The notes under the pieces were generated by a model. That model searched no databases and was not told the DNA's origin. It saw only the letters and a program-made list of their open reading frames with translations. Position numbers and translations under genes: made by a program. This document shows, piece by piece, positions 45,176 to 54,078 of a DNA stretch of 64,000 bases. The stretch is from an uncultured beta proteobacterium (GTDB lineage Bacteria > Pseudomonadota > Gammaproteobacteria > Burkholderiales > Burkholderiaceae_C): contig CAIJPE010000397.1 of NCBI GenBank assembly GCA_903822435.1, positions 1 to 64,000 on the forward strand, in the 5' to 3' direction. Numbering within the stretch: the first letter of the stretch is position 1; each line of letters opens with the position of its first letter.

Positions 45176-46396
45176 TCAGGCGCCCGTGCTCAGGATGTCG
45201 CCGAAGCCCTGCCACAGCGCGCCGGTGAACTTGGCCAGCTGCCCCTGCTTGATCAGGTTGTAATCGTCGGGGCTGGTGTTCAGCGTCATGCCGGGAAGCA
45301 TCAGCGGCAGCTTCAGGTTCTTGATGCTGGTGGCCTGCTTCATCAGGTTTTCGCGCGTGAGGTCGTTGCCGCAGGCCTTGAGCACATGCACCATGGTCTG
45401 GGCCGTGATGTAGGCGTACAGGTTGGACGCATCCTTGGGATCGCCGTCGCGATAGTGGCGTCCCATGAAGGCACGCCATTCCAGCATGTTGGGGTCGTCC
45501 TTCCACTGCGGGTCGTTGGGGTCCTTGTAGTACTGCACGGTCAGCAGGCCCACCGACTTTTCCAGTCCCGCCGGCGTCAGCACCGAGCCCACCGACGCAC
45601 TGACGTTGTTGATGATGTGCAGCGGCTTCCAGCCCGAGTCCCAGGCCTTGCGCACGGCCTGTGCGCCGAACTTGGGCGTAGTGATGTTGATGAAGGTGTC
45701 GGCGCCCGAGCCCTGCAGCGTGAGGATCTGCGAATCCACCGTGGGGTCGCTCACCTCGTACGTGACCTCCGAGACGATCAGCTTGGCGCCGGCCGGGCCC
45801 AGGCCGTCCTTCACGCCCTTGAGCAGGTCTTTGCCGTAGTCGTCGTTCTGGTAGAGGATGGCGATCTTGGCCGCCGGCTTGTTCTTCAGGATGTACTTGG
45901 CGTAGATGACGCCCTCGGCGTAATAGCTGAGGTTGAAGCCCAGGGTCCAGGGGAAGTTCTTGGGGTCGGCCCATTTGCTGGCGCCGGTGGCCAGGAAGAG
46001 GTGGGGCACCTTCTTGGCATTGACGTACTTGTGGATGGCCGAGTTGCTGGGTGTGCCCAGGGTCTGGAACAGTGCCAGGACCTCTTCCTGCTCGACCAGC
46101 TTGCGCACCTGCTCCACGGCCTTGGGCGGGCTGTACCCGTCGTCCAGGCTGATGAGATTGATCTTGCGCCCGTTGATGCCGCCCTGCTCGTTGAGCATCT
46201 TGAAGTAGGCCTGGTGCAGCTTGCCGATAGTGCCGTAGGCCGAGGCCGGGCCGCTGTAGGGCATGGTCTGGCCGAGCTTGATTTCGGTGTCGCTGGCGCC
46301 GGGGCCGTACTTCTTCTGCGCCCAGGCCGGGGCCGTGGGCACGGCCAGCGCGGCCGCGGCCGTCAGCAGGGTGCGGCGATTGGGATGGTGGCTCAT
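45176..46396 (-). CDS. livK: Branched-chain-amino-acid-type ABC transporter substrate-binding protein
   Basis: This periplasmic binding protein is of the Leu/Ile/Val family. The 406-residue precursor has a twin-arginine-like leader (RRTLLTAAAALAVPTAPAWA) with cleavage before QKK, then the ligand-binding start DTEIKLGQTMPYSGPASAYG and the Venus-flytrap domains with KIAILYQNDDYGKDLLKGVKDGL. Many family members bind aromatic or other amino-acid-like compounds rather than leucine, so the substrate is open. The ATG at 46396 is preferred over the track start, with AGGAGAC upstream. It overlaps livM by an ATGA junction and is the last gene of the operon. Confidence 0.88.
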   Translation of the reverse strand: MSHHPNRRTLLTAAAALAVPTAPAWAQKKYGPGASDTEIKLGQTMPYSGPASAYGTIGKLHQAYFKMLNEQGGINGRKINLISLDDGYSPPKAVEQVRKLVEQEEVLALFQTLGTPSNSAIHKYVNAKKVPHLFLATGASKWADPKNFPWTLGFNLSYYAEGVIYAKYILKNKPAAKIAILYQNDDYGKDLLKGVKDGLGPAGAKLIVSEVTYEVSDPTVDSQILTLQGSGADTFINITTPKFGAQAVRKAWDSGWKPLHIINNVSASVGSVLTPAGLEKSVGLLTVQYYKDPNDPQWKDDPNMLEWRAFMGRHYRDGDPKDASNLYAYITAQTMVHVLKACGNDLTRENLMKQATSIKNLKLPLMLPGMTLNTSPDDYNLIKQGQLAKFTGALWQGFGDILSTGA

Positions 46397-47439
46397 GTCG
46401 TCTCCTTGTGGGCCGATGTGGCGGCAGTCGGGGCGGCGGGGGATGTGACGCCTGCCTGCCGGTTGGACAGGTTGCGGCGGCGTCGTGCCGCCACAATCCG
46501 GATGAACCCGGCCACGCCCGTGGGCATGGCATACATGAAGCCGATCAGGAAGATGCCGTAGATGGCCCAGGGCGCGGCCTTGGAGATCTGGTCGGCCACG
46601 TTGGGGATGAACTGGATGAACAGCGCGCCCCAGATGGCCCCGCTGATCGAGGCCAGCCCCCCGATGACGACGCCCACCACGAGCGTGATCGACAGGAAGA
46701 TGCTGAACGAGTCGGGTGCCACGAACTGGATGACGATGGCCCCCAAGGCCCCCGCCACTCCGGTGTAGAGCGCGGAGACACCGAAGGTCAGCGACTTGAC
46801 CATGGCCGTGTCCACGCCCATGGCCTGAGCCGCGATGGGCTGGTCGCGGATGGCCACCATCGCCCGGCCCATGCGGCCGCGCAGGATGTTCCAGCCGATG
46901 AAGAACATCACCACCGCCACGGCCAGACATACAAAGTACAGCCACTGGTCTTGCGTCAGCGGCAGCCACGCGGGTGCGTCGGGTTTGACGATGACGATGC
47001 CCATGGCACCGCCCGTCCAGTTCTCGAAACCCTTGAACTTGAGAATCTGCGGCAGCGCCACCCCCAGCGCAAAGGTGGCCAGCGACAGGTACAGGCCCTC
47101 CAGCCGCAACGCCGGCAAGCCGAACAGGAAGCCGGCCAGTCCGCACACGGCGCCGGCAGCCGGCAGCGTGAGCCAGTAAGGCACCCCGAACTTGTCCATC
47201 AGGATGGCCGCGACATAGGCGCCGATGGCATAGAAAGCCCCGTGGCCCAGCGAGATCTGCCCGTTGTAGCCCGTGAGCATGTTCAGGCCCAGCAAGGCGA
47301 TGGCGTACACGATCACCAGCGTGAACTGGAAGACGCGGTAGTTGCTGACGACGAAGGGCAGCGCGCAGGCCAGGGCCAGCAGCACGGCGACGCCGAGGTA
47401 GCGGTTGCGCGGGGCAGGAGTGGGGTGTGCGCGGGTCAT
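46393..47439 (-). CDS. livM: Branched-chain-amino-acid-type ABC transporter permease LivM
   Basis: This membrane subunit of the Liv importer has 348 residues. It shows the family hallmark GYNGQISLGHGAFYAIGAYVAAIL near residues 57-80, then several helices, the cytoplasmic loop GRAMVAIRDQPIAAQAMGVDTAMVKSLTFGVSALYTGVAGAL near 195-235 and the helix GVVIGGLASISGAIWGALFIQ. The C-terminal 35 residues are basic and low in complexity. Its stop overlaps livK. livH ends six bases before its start. Confidence 0.92.
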   Translation of the reverse strand: MTRAHPTPAPRNRYLGVAVLLALACALPFVVSNYRVFQFTLVIVYAIALLGLNMLTGYNGQISLGHGAFYAIGAYVAAILMDKFGVPYWLTLPAAGAVCGLAGFLFGLPALRLEGLYLSLATFALGVALPQILKFKGFENWTGGAMGIVIVKPDAPAWLPLTQDQWLYFVCLAVAVVMFFIGWNILRGRMGRAMVAIRDQPIAAQAMGVDTAMVKSLTFGVSALYTGVAGALGAIVIQFVAPDSFSIFLSITLVVGVVIGGLASISGAIWGALFIQFIPNVADQISKAAPWAIYGIFLIGFMYAMPTGVAGFIRIVAARRRRNLSNRQAGVTSPAAPTAATSAHKETT

Positions 47440-47445
47440 GGCGTC

Positions 47446-48315
47446 TTACACACGGGTCACCAGCACTTTGCCGAAGAGGCCAGAAGGCCGCACGACCAGC
47501 ACGCCCACGATCAGCACCAGCGCCACCGTCAGCTTGAGCTCGGTGCCCAGGAACGATCCGACGAGGTTCTCGAGCACGCCCACGATGAAGCCGCCCAGCA
47601 CGGCCCCGCCGGGGCTGTCGATGCCGCCCAGCAACGCCGCCGCGAAGGCATACAACAGGATGCCCGACATCATGTTGGGTTCCAGGAACACGGTGGGCGC
47701 CACCATCATCCCCGCGATGGCGCCGATCGCCCCGGCCAGGCCCCAGCCCAGGGCCAGCATCCAGCCCACGCGGATGCCCACCAGCCGGCTGGACACCGGG
47801 TTCTGCGCGGCCGCCCGCATGGCCAGCCCCAGCGGCGTGTAGCGGAAGAAGACGAACAGCAGCGACAGCACCACCAGCGTGATCGCGATCGAGCCCAGTT
47901 CATGGCTGGACACGTAGCGGTTGCCGAACGGCGGCTCGGCCGGGAACGGGCTGGGAAAGGGCTTGATCGTGTACGAGAAGATCCACCCGGCCAGGCTGTT
48001 GAAGATCACCAGCAGGCCGATGAAGACGATCACCACCGACATGATGGGCGCGTCTTCCACCGGCCGCACGATCACCCGCTCGATCACCACGCCCAGCAGG
48101 AAAGCCAGCCCGGCGGTGAGGAAGAAGGCTGCCCAGTAAGGGAAGCCGGCCTGGATCAGGCTCCAGGCGATGTAGGTCGAGAACATCGCCAGTTCGCCTT
48201 GCGCGAAGTTCACCAGGTGCGTGGCCTGGTAGATCATCACCAGCGCCAGCGCCACGCTGGCGTAGATGCCGCCGGTGGCCAGGCCCGAGAAGATCTGATG
48301 CAGGATGAGGTCCAT
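47446..48315 (-). CDS. livH: Branched-chain-amino-acid-type ABC transporter permease LivH
   Basis: This is the second permease, 289 residues, with about eight helices. It begins MDLILHQIFSGLATGGIYASVALALVMIYQATHLVNFAQGELAM, the exact pattern of LivH proteins, and has RAAAQNPVSSRLVGIRVGWMLALGWGLAGAIGAIAGM as the ATPase-contact loop. The C-terminal stretch GIDSPGGAVLGGFIVGVLENL is normal. It lies 12 bases after livF and six before livM. Confidence 0.93.
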   Translation of the reverse strand: MDLILHQIFSGLATGGIYASVALALVMIYQATHLVNFAQGELAMFSTYIAWSLIQAGFPYWAAFFLTAGLAFLLGVVIERVIVRPVEDAPIMSVVIVFIGLLVIFNSLAGWIFSYTIKPFPSPFPAEPPFGNRYVSSHELGSIAITLVVLSLLFVFFRYTPLGLAMRAAAQNPVSSRLVGIRVGWMLALGWGLAGAIGAIAGMMVAPTVFLEPNMMSGILLYAFAAALLGGIDSPGGAVLGGFIVGVLENLVGSFLGTELKLTVALVLIVGVLVVRPSGLFGKVLVTRV

Positions 48316-48327
48316 CGCGCCGGGGTT

Positions 48328-49041
48328 TCAGTAGCCGAGGTAGGAACGCCGCACCGACTCGTCGTTGCGGATGGATTCGGCGCTGCCCGAGATGACCACG
48401 CGGCCGGTCTCCAGCAGGTAGGCTTCGCGAGCCAGGCGAAGCGCGAGCGAGGCGTTCTGCTCCACCAGCAGCATGCTCACGCCCTCTTTCGCGTTGATGG
48501 CGCGGAAGATCTCGAAGAGCTCCTGCACCACCAGCGGCGCCAGGCCGAAGCTGGGTTCGTCCAGCAGCAACAGCCGCGGCCGCAGCATCAGGGCGCGTGA
48601 CACCGCCAGCATCTGCTGCTGCCCGCCCGAGAGCGTGCCGGCCTGCTGCCGGCGCCGCTCCTTGAGCAGCGGGAAGTAGCCGTACATGCGCTCCAGGTCG
48701 CCGGCGACGGCGGCCTTGTCCTTGCGGGTGTAGGCCCCCAGGCGCAGGTTCTCTTCCACGCTGAGGTTGACGAAGGTGCCGCGGCCGTCGGGCACGTGGG
48801 CCACGCCCATGCGCACGATGCTCTCGGTGGCCTTGCCGTCGATGCGCTGCCCGTCCAGCACCATCTCGCCGCGGGTGCGCACCATGCCGCACACGGCGCG
48901 CAGGGTGGTGGTCTTGCCCGCGCCGTTGGCGCCCAGGATGGTGGTGATGCCGCCCTCTTCCACGCCGAAGTCGATGCCGTGCAGCACCTCGGTAGGGCCG
49001 TAATGGGCGAACAGGCCCTTGACCTCCAGCAGCCGGGCCAT
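48328..49041 (-). CDS. livF: Branched-chain-amino-acid-type ABC transporter ATPase LivF
   Basis: This is the second ATPase of the importer, 237 residues. Walker A GANGAGKTT lies near residue 36, the signature LSGGQQQMLAVSRAL near 138, Walker B LLLLDEPSFGLAP near 158 and the H-loop LLVEQN. GLFAHYGPTEVLHGIDFGVEEG is typical of LivF. The ATG at 49041 is used: its T is also the last base of the livG stop on this strand, so the genes overlap by one base. The track ORF runs back into livG shadow. Confidence 0.93.
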   Translation of the reverse strand: MARLLEVKGLFAHYGPTEVLHGIDFGVEEGGITTILGANGAGKTTTLRAVCGMVRTRGEMVLDGQRIDGKATESIVRMGVAHVPDGRGTFVNLSVEENLRLGAYTRKDKAAVAGDLERMYGYFPLLKERRRQQAGTLSGGQQQMLAVSRALMLRPRLLLLDEPSFGLAPLVVQELFEIFRAINAKEGVSMLLVEQNASLALRLAREAYLLETGRVVISGSAESIRNDESVRRSYLGY

Positions 49042-49853
49042 CAGGCCTCCGTCCCGAGGTAGGCGCGGATGACCTCGGGGTGGGCCTGCACCTGCGCCGG
49101 TGTGCCGTCGGCGATCTTGCGGCCGAAGTCGAGCGCCACCACCTGGTCGGACACCCGCATGACCATGTTCATGTGGTGCTCGACGAGCAGGATGGTGAGC
49201 TTGAGCCGCTCGCGGATCTGGCGCAGCAGGTCCATCAGCAGGCCGACCTCTTCGTGGTTCAAGCCACCGGCCGGCTCGTCGAGCAGCAGCAGCTTCGGTG
49301 CAGCAGCCAGCGCCCGGCCCAGTTCCACCCGCTTCTGCGTGCCGAAAGGCAGGTCCATCACGCGCGTATCGGCCACGGCGCCCAGGGCCAGCAGCTCGAC
49401 CAACTCGTCGCTTTGCTCGGCCAGTCGCTGCTCTTCGCGCACCACGGCCGGCAGGCGCAGGGCATTGGCCAGGAAGCCGCTGGACGTGCGGCAATGGCCG
49501 CCCAGCATGATGTTCTCTCGCACGGTCATCGTGCGGAACAGCGCCAGGTTCTGGAAGGTACGGCCGATGCCCAGCTCGGCAATGCCGTGCACCGGCGTCT
49601 GCGCCAGGGGGCGACCTTCGAAGCGGATCTCGCCGGCCGAGGGCACGTACAACCGCGACAGGCAGTTGAACAAGGTGGTCTTGCCGGCGCCGTTCGGGCC
49701 GATGAGACCGACGATGTGCCCTTCGGTGATGTCGAAGGACACGCCATCCAGAGCCGTGATTCCGCCGAACTTGACGGTCACGCCGGAAACTTCCAGCAGC
49801 GGGGCCGGGCGGGTGCTCGGGTTGATCGGGGGGCTCCTGGTCACCGTGCGCAA
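49041..49853 (-). CDS. livG: Branched-chain-amino-acid-type ABC transporter ATPase LivG
   Basis: This is the first gene and first ATPase of the liv operon. It has VTVKFGGITALDGVSFDI, Walker A GPNGAGKTT near residue 52, the LivG-specific insertion with GIGRTFQNLALFRTMTVRENIMLGGH, and the signature region DLPFGTQKRVELGRALAAAPKLLLLDEPAGGLN. No ATG exists before the domain; the TTG at 49853 (270 residues) or a GTG at 49844 (267 residues) must be used, and neither has a clear ribosome-binding site. A promoter lies just upstream. Confidence 0.9.
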   Translation of the reverse strand: MRTVTRSPPINPSTRPAPLLEVSGVTVKFGGITALDGVSFDITEGHIVGLIGPNGAGKTTLFNCLSRLYVPSAGEIRFEGRPLAQTPVHGIAELGIGRTFQNLALFRTMTVRENIMLGGHCRTSSGFLANALRLPAVVREEQRLAEQSDELVELLALGAVADTRVMDLPFGTQKRVELGRALAAAPKLLLLDEPAGGLNHEEVGLLMDLLRQIRERLKLTILLVEHHMNMVMRVSDQVVALDFGRKIADGTPAQVQAHPEVIRAYLGTEA

Positions 49854-49872
49854 CCGCTGCGCACGATGCGCG

Positions 49873-49901
49873 ATTACCTACGGAGCGCCCCCGTTTTTCA
49901 A
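49873..49901 (-). promoter_or_regulatory. Probable liv operon promoter
   Basis: On the minus strand, TTGAAA (-35, 49901-49896, 5 of 6) and GGTAAT (-10, 49878-49873, 4 of 6) are 17 bases apart. Transcription would start near 49866, 13 to 22 bases before the possible livG starts. The gap between phaB and livG is only 70 bases, so this also marks the separation of the liv and pha operons. No terminator-like stem was seen after phaB. Confidence 0.55.
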
Positions 49902-49923
49902 ATCGTTCTTACCCTATCGGGCC

Positions 49924-50661
49924 TTACCCCATGTGCAGGCCGCCGTTGCAGGAGAAGTCGGCGCCCGTGGTGAAGCCGGAGTCTTCACCGGCCAGCCAGG
50001 CCACGATGGAACCGATTTCTTCGGGTGTGCCCAGCCGCTTGACCGGGATGGTGGCCACAATCTTTTCAAGGACTTCAGGCTTGATGGCGCGGACCATGTC
50101 GGTGCCGATGTAGCCCGGGCTCACGGTGTTCACCGTCACGCCCTTGGCCGCCATTTCTTGCGCCAGGGCCATGGTGAAGCCGTGCATGCCGGCCTTGGCC
50201 GCCGAGTAGTTGGTCTGGCCGGCCTGGCCCTTCTCGCCGTTGACCGAACTGATCTGGACGATGCGGCCCCAGCCCTTTTCGACCATGCCCGGCACCACCT
50301 GCTTGGTGACGTTGAACATGCTGTTGAGGTTGGTGTCGATGACGGCCTTCCAGTCTTCGGGGGTCATCTTCAGGAACATGCGGTCGCGCGTGATGCCGGC
50401 GTTGTTCACCAGCACGTCGATGCCGCCGTGCTCGGTGACGGCCTTGCCGAAGGCCGTCACGGTGGAGTCCCAGTCGGCCACGTTGCCCACGGAAGCGTAG
50501 AAGGTGTAGCCCAGGGCCTTCTGCTCGTCGATCCACTTCACGTGGTCACGGCTCGGGCCGCAGCCGGCGATGACCTTGAAGCCTTCCTTGTGCAGCCGCT
50601 GGCAGATTGCGGTTCCGATACCACCCATGCCGCCCGTCACGTAAGCCACTTTCTGTGCCAT
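49924..50661 (-). CDS. phaB: Acetoacetyl-CoA reductase PhaB (NADPH-dependent)
   Basis: This short-chain dehydrogenase reduces acetoacetyl-CoA to (R)-3-hydroxybutyryl-CoA, the monomer for polyhydroxybutyrate. The 245-residue protein has the nucleotide motif TGGMGGIG near residue 9, NNAGITRDRMF near 86, catalytic Ser in VQISSVNG near 137 and Tyr-Lys in NYSAAKAG near 150, and the C-terminal GADFSCNGGLHMG. It follows phaA with AGGAGA before its ATG and closes the phaCAB operon. Confidence 0.95.
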   Translation of the reverse strand: MAQKVAYVTGGMGGIGTAICQRLHKEGFKVIAGCGPSRDHVKWIDEQKALGYTFYASVGNVADWDSTVTAFGKAVTEHGGIDVLVNNAGITRDRMFLKMTPEDWKAVIDTNLNSMFNVTKQVVPGMVEKGWGRIVQISSVNGEKGQAGQTNYSAAKAGMHGFTMALAQEMAAKGVTVNTVSPGYIGTDMVRAIKPEVLEKIVATIPVKRLGTPEEIGSIVAWLAGEDSGFTTGADFSCNGGLHMG

Positions 50662-50689
50662 CTTCTGTCTCCTGTTGGTGATGTGAAAT

Positions 50690-51874
50690 TCAGCGTTCGA
50701 CCGTCAAAGCAACGCCCATGCCGCCGCCGATGCACAGGCTGGCAATGCCCTTCTTGGCATCGCGCTTGATCATTTCGTGCAGCAACGTGACGAGAATGCG
50801 CGCGCCGCTGGCCCCGATCGGGTGGCCGATGGCGATGGCACCGCCGTTGACGTTGACCTTGCTCGTGTCCCAGCCCATCTGGCTGTGCACGGCGCAGGCC
50901 TGCGCGGCGAAGGCTTCGTTGATTTCCAGCAGGTCCAGGTCGGTGGCCTTCCAGCCGGCGCGCTCCAGGGCCTTTCGGGCGGCCGGCACCGGGCCCATGC
51001 CCATGATGGCGGGGTCCAGGCCGGCGCTGGCATAGCTGGCGATCCGGGCCAGCGGTGTCAGGCCCAGCGATTGCGCAGTCCTGGCGCTCATGACCACCAC
51101 GCCGGCGGCGCCGTCGTTCAGGCCCGAAGCGTTGCCGGCCGTCACGCTGCCGGTCTTGTCGAAGGCGGGGCGCAGGCCGGCCAGAGCCTCGGCGCTGGTC
51201 TTCTTGTTGATGAATTCATCGGCCGTGAAGACGATGGGGTCGCCCTTCTTCTGGGCGATGCTCACCGGCACGATCTCATCCTTGAAGCGGCCGGCCTCCT
51301 GGGCGGCGGCGGCCTTCTGCTGGCTGGCCAGCGCCAGGGCGTCCTGCTGCTCGCGGGTGATGCCGTACTTCTTTGCCACGTTCTCGGCGGTCACGCCCAT
51401 GTGGTACTGGTTGTACACGTCCCACAGGCCATCGACGATCATCGAGTCGACCAGCTTCCAGTCGCCCATGCGCTGGCCGTCGCGCGAACCCGGCAGCACG
51501 TGCGGCGAGGCGCTCATGTTCTCTTGCCCGCCGGCAATGACGATCTCGCTGTCGCCGTCGCGGATGGCCTGCGCGGCCAGCATCACGGCCTTCAGGCCCG
51601 AGCCGCAGACCTTGTTGATGGTCATGGCCGGGACGCCGTTGGAGAAGCCGGCCTTGATCACGGCCTGGCGCGCCGGGTTCTGCCCCGAGCCTGCCTGCAG
51701 CACCTGCCCGAAGATGACTTCGCCGATCTGGCCGCTCTCGAGCCGGGCGCGTTCAAGCAGGGCCTTGAGCACCACGGCACCGAGTTCGGGCGCGGGTGTC
51801 TTGGCCAGCGTGCCGCCGAACTTGCCCACGGCAGTACGGGCGGCGGCGACGATGACGATGTCGGTCTGATTCAT
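50690..51874 (-). CDS. phaA: Acetyl-CoA acetyltransferase (beta-ketothiolase) PhaA
   Basis: This enzyme condenses two acetyl-CoA to acetoacetyl-CoA. The 394-residue thiolase has the acyl-forming Cys90 in NKVCGSGLKAV, the His in AIGHPIGASGAR near 350, and the second cysteine in SLCIGGGMGVAL near 380. GGQENMSASPHVLPGSRDG is the typical biosynthetic thiolase loop. It lies 33 bases after phaC with AGGAGAC upstream and before phaB, so it belongs to polymer synthesis rather than fatty-acid degradation. Confidence 0.95.
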   Translation of the reverse strand: MNQTDIVIVAAARTAVGKFGGTLAKTPAPELGAVVLKALLERARLESGQIGEVIFGQVLQAGSGQNPARQAVIKAGFSNGVPAMTINKVCGSGLKAVMLAAQAIRDGDSEIVIAGGQENMSASPHVLPGSRDGQRMGDWKLVDSMIVDGLWDVYNQYHMGVTAENVAKKYGITREQQDALALASQQKAAAAQEAGRFKDEIVPVSIAQKKGDPIVFTADEFINKKTSAEALAGLRPAFDKTGSVTAGNASGLNDGAAGVVVMSARTAQSLGLTPLARIASYASAGLDPAIMGMGPVPAARKALERAGWKATDLDLLEINEAFAAQACAVHSQMGWDTSKVNVNGGAIAIGHPIGASGARILVTLLHEMIKRDAKKGIASLCIGGGMGVALTVER

Positions 51875-51907
51875 GGAAGTCTCCTTGAGGTACGGCCGCT
51901 TGGGGCC

Positions 51908-53617
51908 TCAGGCTTTGGCTTTCACATAGCGGCCAGGGGCGGGCTCGATCGCCTTGTACCTGGCACTGCCGGGTGCCTTCGGGGCGGCGACCAGCTTGCC
52001 ACCCTTGGGCTTGAGCCAGTCCGACCAGGTGGTCCACCAACTGCCCGGGTGCTCGGTGGCGCCGGCCATCCAGGCGTCGGCCGAAGACGGCAGTTTGTCC
52101 TGCGCGGCCGCGTTCGTCCAGTAACTGCGCTTGCCCTTGGCCGGCGGGTTGATCACGCCGGCGATGTGCCCGCTGGCGCCCAGCACGAACTGTTTCTTGC
52201 CCTCGAGCAGCGGCATCGACTTGTAGGCCGCCGTCCAGGGCACGATGTGGTCCTCGCGCGAGCCATAGATGAACACCGGCGCCTGGATGGACCCGAGGTC
52301 GACCTTCTGGCCGCAGACGGTCAGCGCGCCGGGCTTCTTGAGCTGGTTCTGCAGGTAGGTGTGGCGCAGGTACCAGCAGTACATCGGCCCGGGCAGGTTG
52401 GTGGAATCGCCGTTCCAGTAAAGCAGGTCGAACGGGGGCGGCGTCTCGCCCTTGAGGTAGTTGCCCACCACGTAGTTCCACACCAGGTCGTTCGGGCGCA
52501 GGAAACTGAAGGTGGTGGCCAGTTCCTTGCCCTTGAGCAGGCCCGGGCCCGAAGGCGCCTGCTCGCCGATGGTCATCTCGCGCATCTGGACCATCGTCTC
52601 GTCGATGAAGATGTCCAGGATGCCCGTGCTCTCGAAATCCAGCAGCGTGGTCAGCAGCGTGACCGAATGCGCCGGCTGCTCGCCCTGCGCCGCCAGCACG
52701 GCCAGAGCGGTGGACAGGATGGTGCCGCCCACGCAGAAGCCCAGGGTGTTCAGGGTGTCGTGGCCGGTGATGGCCTGCACCGTGCGGATGGCGGTGATGG
52801 CGCCGTCCTCGATGTAGTCGTCCCAGGTCTTGGCGGCCAGGGATTCATCGGGATTGCGCCAGCTGACCACGAAGGTGCGATGGCCCTGCTCGACCGTGTA
52901 GCGGATGAGCGAGTTCTCGGGCTGCAGGTCGAGGATGTAGTACTTGTTGATGCAGGGCGGCACGAAGAGCATGGGCCGCTCGTGCACCTTGGGTGTGAGC
53001 GGCTTGTATTCGATGAGCTGGAACAACGCGTTCTCATACACCACGCTGCCGGCGGTGGTGGCCACGTTCTTGCCCACCTCGAAGACCGCCTCGTCGGTCT
53101 GCGAGACATGACCCTTGCGCACGTCGTCCAGCAAGTGCTGGACCCCCAGGGCAATGCTCTCGCCCTTGGTCTCGATCGCCTTCTTCAGCGCCTCGGGGTT
53201 CAGCGCCAGGAAGTTGCTGGGGCTGGCCGCGTCGATCCACTGCTGCACTGCAAAACGAACGCGGGCCTTGGTCTTGGCATCACCTTCCACGCTGTCGGCC
53301 AACTGCAACAGGGCCCGGGCGTTCAGCAGGTACAACTGCGCGGTGAAGGCGGCAGCGGGGTTGGTCATCCACTCGGCACTGCCGAACCGGCGGTCGCCGA
53401 TGGGCACCTGCTTGGTGGCGCCGTCGGCCTGGATCTGGTGGATCGACTGGTTCCAGACCTCGCCGGCGCTCTTGAGGTAGTCGCCCTGGATCTGCGCGAG
53501 CTGCTGCATCGGCAGATTCAGCGCGGTCATCGACTTCCACATGTCCCCGATCGCAGCCCCGAAGGCATTGGCCGGATCGGCGGAAAGGCCGGGAATCGGG
53601 TTAGGCTTGTTGTTCAT
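51908..53617 (-). CDS. phaC: Class I poly(3-hydroxyalkanoate) synthase PhaC
   Basis: This enzyme polymerises (R)-3-hydroxyacyl-CoA into polyhydroxyalkanoate granules. The 569-residue protein has an N-terminal helical domain and a C-terminal alpha/beta hydrolase domain with the lipase-like box GFCVGG and nucleophile Cys295. The Asp and His of the triad are visible in YGSREDHIVPW and GASGHIAGVINPP. Class I is supported by length and by the absence of a phaE gene. The ATG at 53617 follows AGGAGACAC; the track start 42 codons earlier is in leader sequence. It is first in phaC-phaA-phaB. Confidence 0.96.
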   Translation of the reverse strand: MNNKPNPIPGLSADPANAFGAAIGDMWKSMTALNLPMQQLAQIQGDYLKSAGEVWNQSIHQIQADGATKQVPIGDRRFGSAEWMTNPAAAFTAQLYLLNARALLQLADSVEGDAKTKARVRFAVQQWIDAASPSNFLALNPEALKKAIETKGESIALGVQHLLDDVRKGHVSQTDEAVFEVGKNVATTAGSVVYENALFQLIEYKPLTPKVHERPMLFVPPCINKYYILDLQPENSLIRYTVEQGHRTFVVSWRNPDESLAAKTWDDYIEDGAITAIRTVQAITGHDTLNTLGFCVGGTILSTALAVLAAQGEQPAHSVTLLTTLLDFESTGILDIFIDETMVQMREMTIGEQAPSGPGLLKGKELATTFSFLRPNDLVWNYVVGNYLKGETPPPFDLLYWNGDSTNLPGPMYCWYLRHTYLQNQLKKPGALTVCGQKVDLGSIQAPVFIYGSREDHIVPWTAAYKSMPLLEGKKQFVLGASGHIAGVINPPAKGKRSYWTNAAAQDKLPSSADAWMAGATEHPGSWWTTWSDWLKPKGGKLVAAPKAPGSARYKAIEPAPGRYVKAKA

Positions 53618-53698
53618 CGTTGTGTCTCCTCGTGGGGCCGCACGAACGGTGCCGGCCATCCCGGGCTGTGCACCCCCACGGTTCGTGTATTGCATCAC

Positions 53699-53727
53699 GT
53701 TGTACCGTCCACGGCTGACGTTGCCAT
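53699..53727 (-). promoter_or_regulatory. Probable phaC promoter
   Basis: On the minus strand, ATGGCA (-35, 53727-53722, 4 of 6) and TACAAC (-10, 53704-53699, 4 of 6) are 17 bases apart. The leader of about 75 bases contains a 7-base inverted repeat (CACGAAC at 53641-53647 and GTTCGTG at 53681-53687) that could form a stem. Confidence 0.45.
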
Positions 53728-53769
53728 GACGGACTTTGCCCACCCAACCCTGACTGCTGCCGCAAATCG

Positions 53770-54078
53770 ATGTACCTGATTGCCATTGCCTGGATGTACG
53801 TGGTGTTGATGATGGCCGTGGCCGAGGCCCTGTCCAGCCAGGGCAGCGTGCTGGGGGCGATCTTCACGCTCGCCCTCTACGGACTGATGCCGCTGGGCAT
53901 CGTGATGTACATCGTGGGCACGCCCGGGCGGCGCAAGGTCCGCCGGGCGGCCGAGGCCGCGGCTGCGGCGGCGCTTGCGCCGGGGTTGTCACCCGAGTCG
54001 GCCCCTGCGTCAGCACCGCCAGACGGCGGCGGCCATCCGGCCGGTGAGGCCATCGCGGCGGAACGAAAAGAACCTTGA
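53770..54078 (+). CDS. Small conserved membrane protein
   Basis: This 102-residue protein has two transmembrane helices (about residues 3-24 and 28-49: YLIAIAWMYVVLMMAVAEALSS and GAIFTLALYGLMPLGIVMYIVG), a short basic loop (GRRKVRRAAE) and an alanine/proline-rich tail. Similar small proteins are common in Burkholderiales, but no function is known to me. Its last 69 bases overlap the end of pgeF on the other strand, a long tail-to-tail overlap that forces the low-complexity tail. Confidence 0.7.
   Translation: MYLIAIAWMYVVLMMAVAEALSSQGSVLGAIFTLALYGLMPLGIVMYIVGTPGRRKVRRAAEAAAAAALAPGLSPESAPASAPPDGGGHPAGEAIAAERKEP

Noticed and set aside
46408-48600. 730-residue + strand ORF opposite liv genes
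   Set aside because: It is a shadow of livM, livH and part of livF; low-complexity His/Gln/Asp composition.
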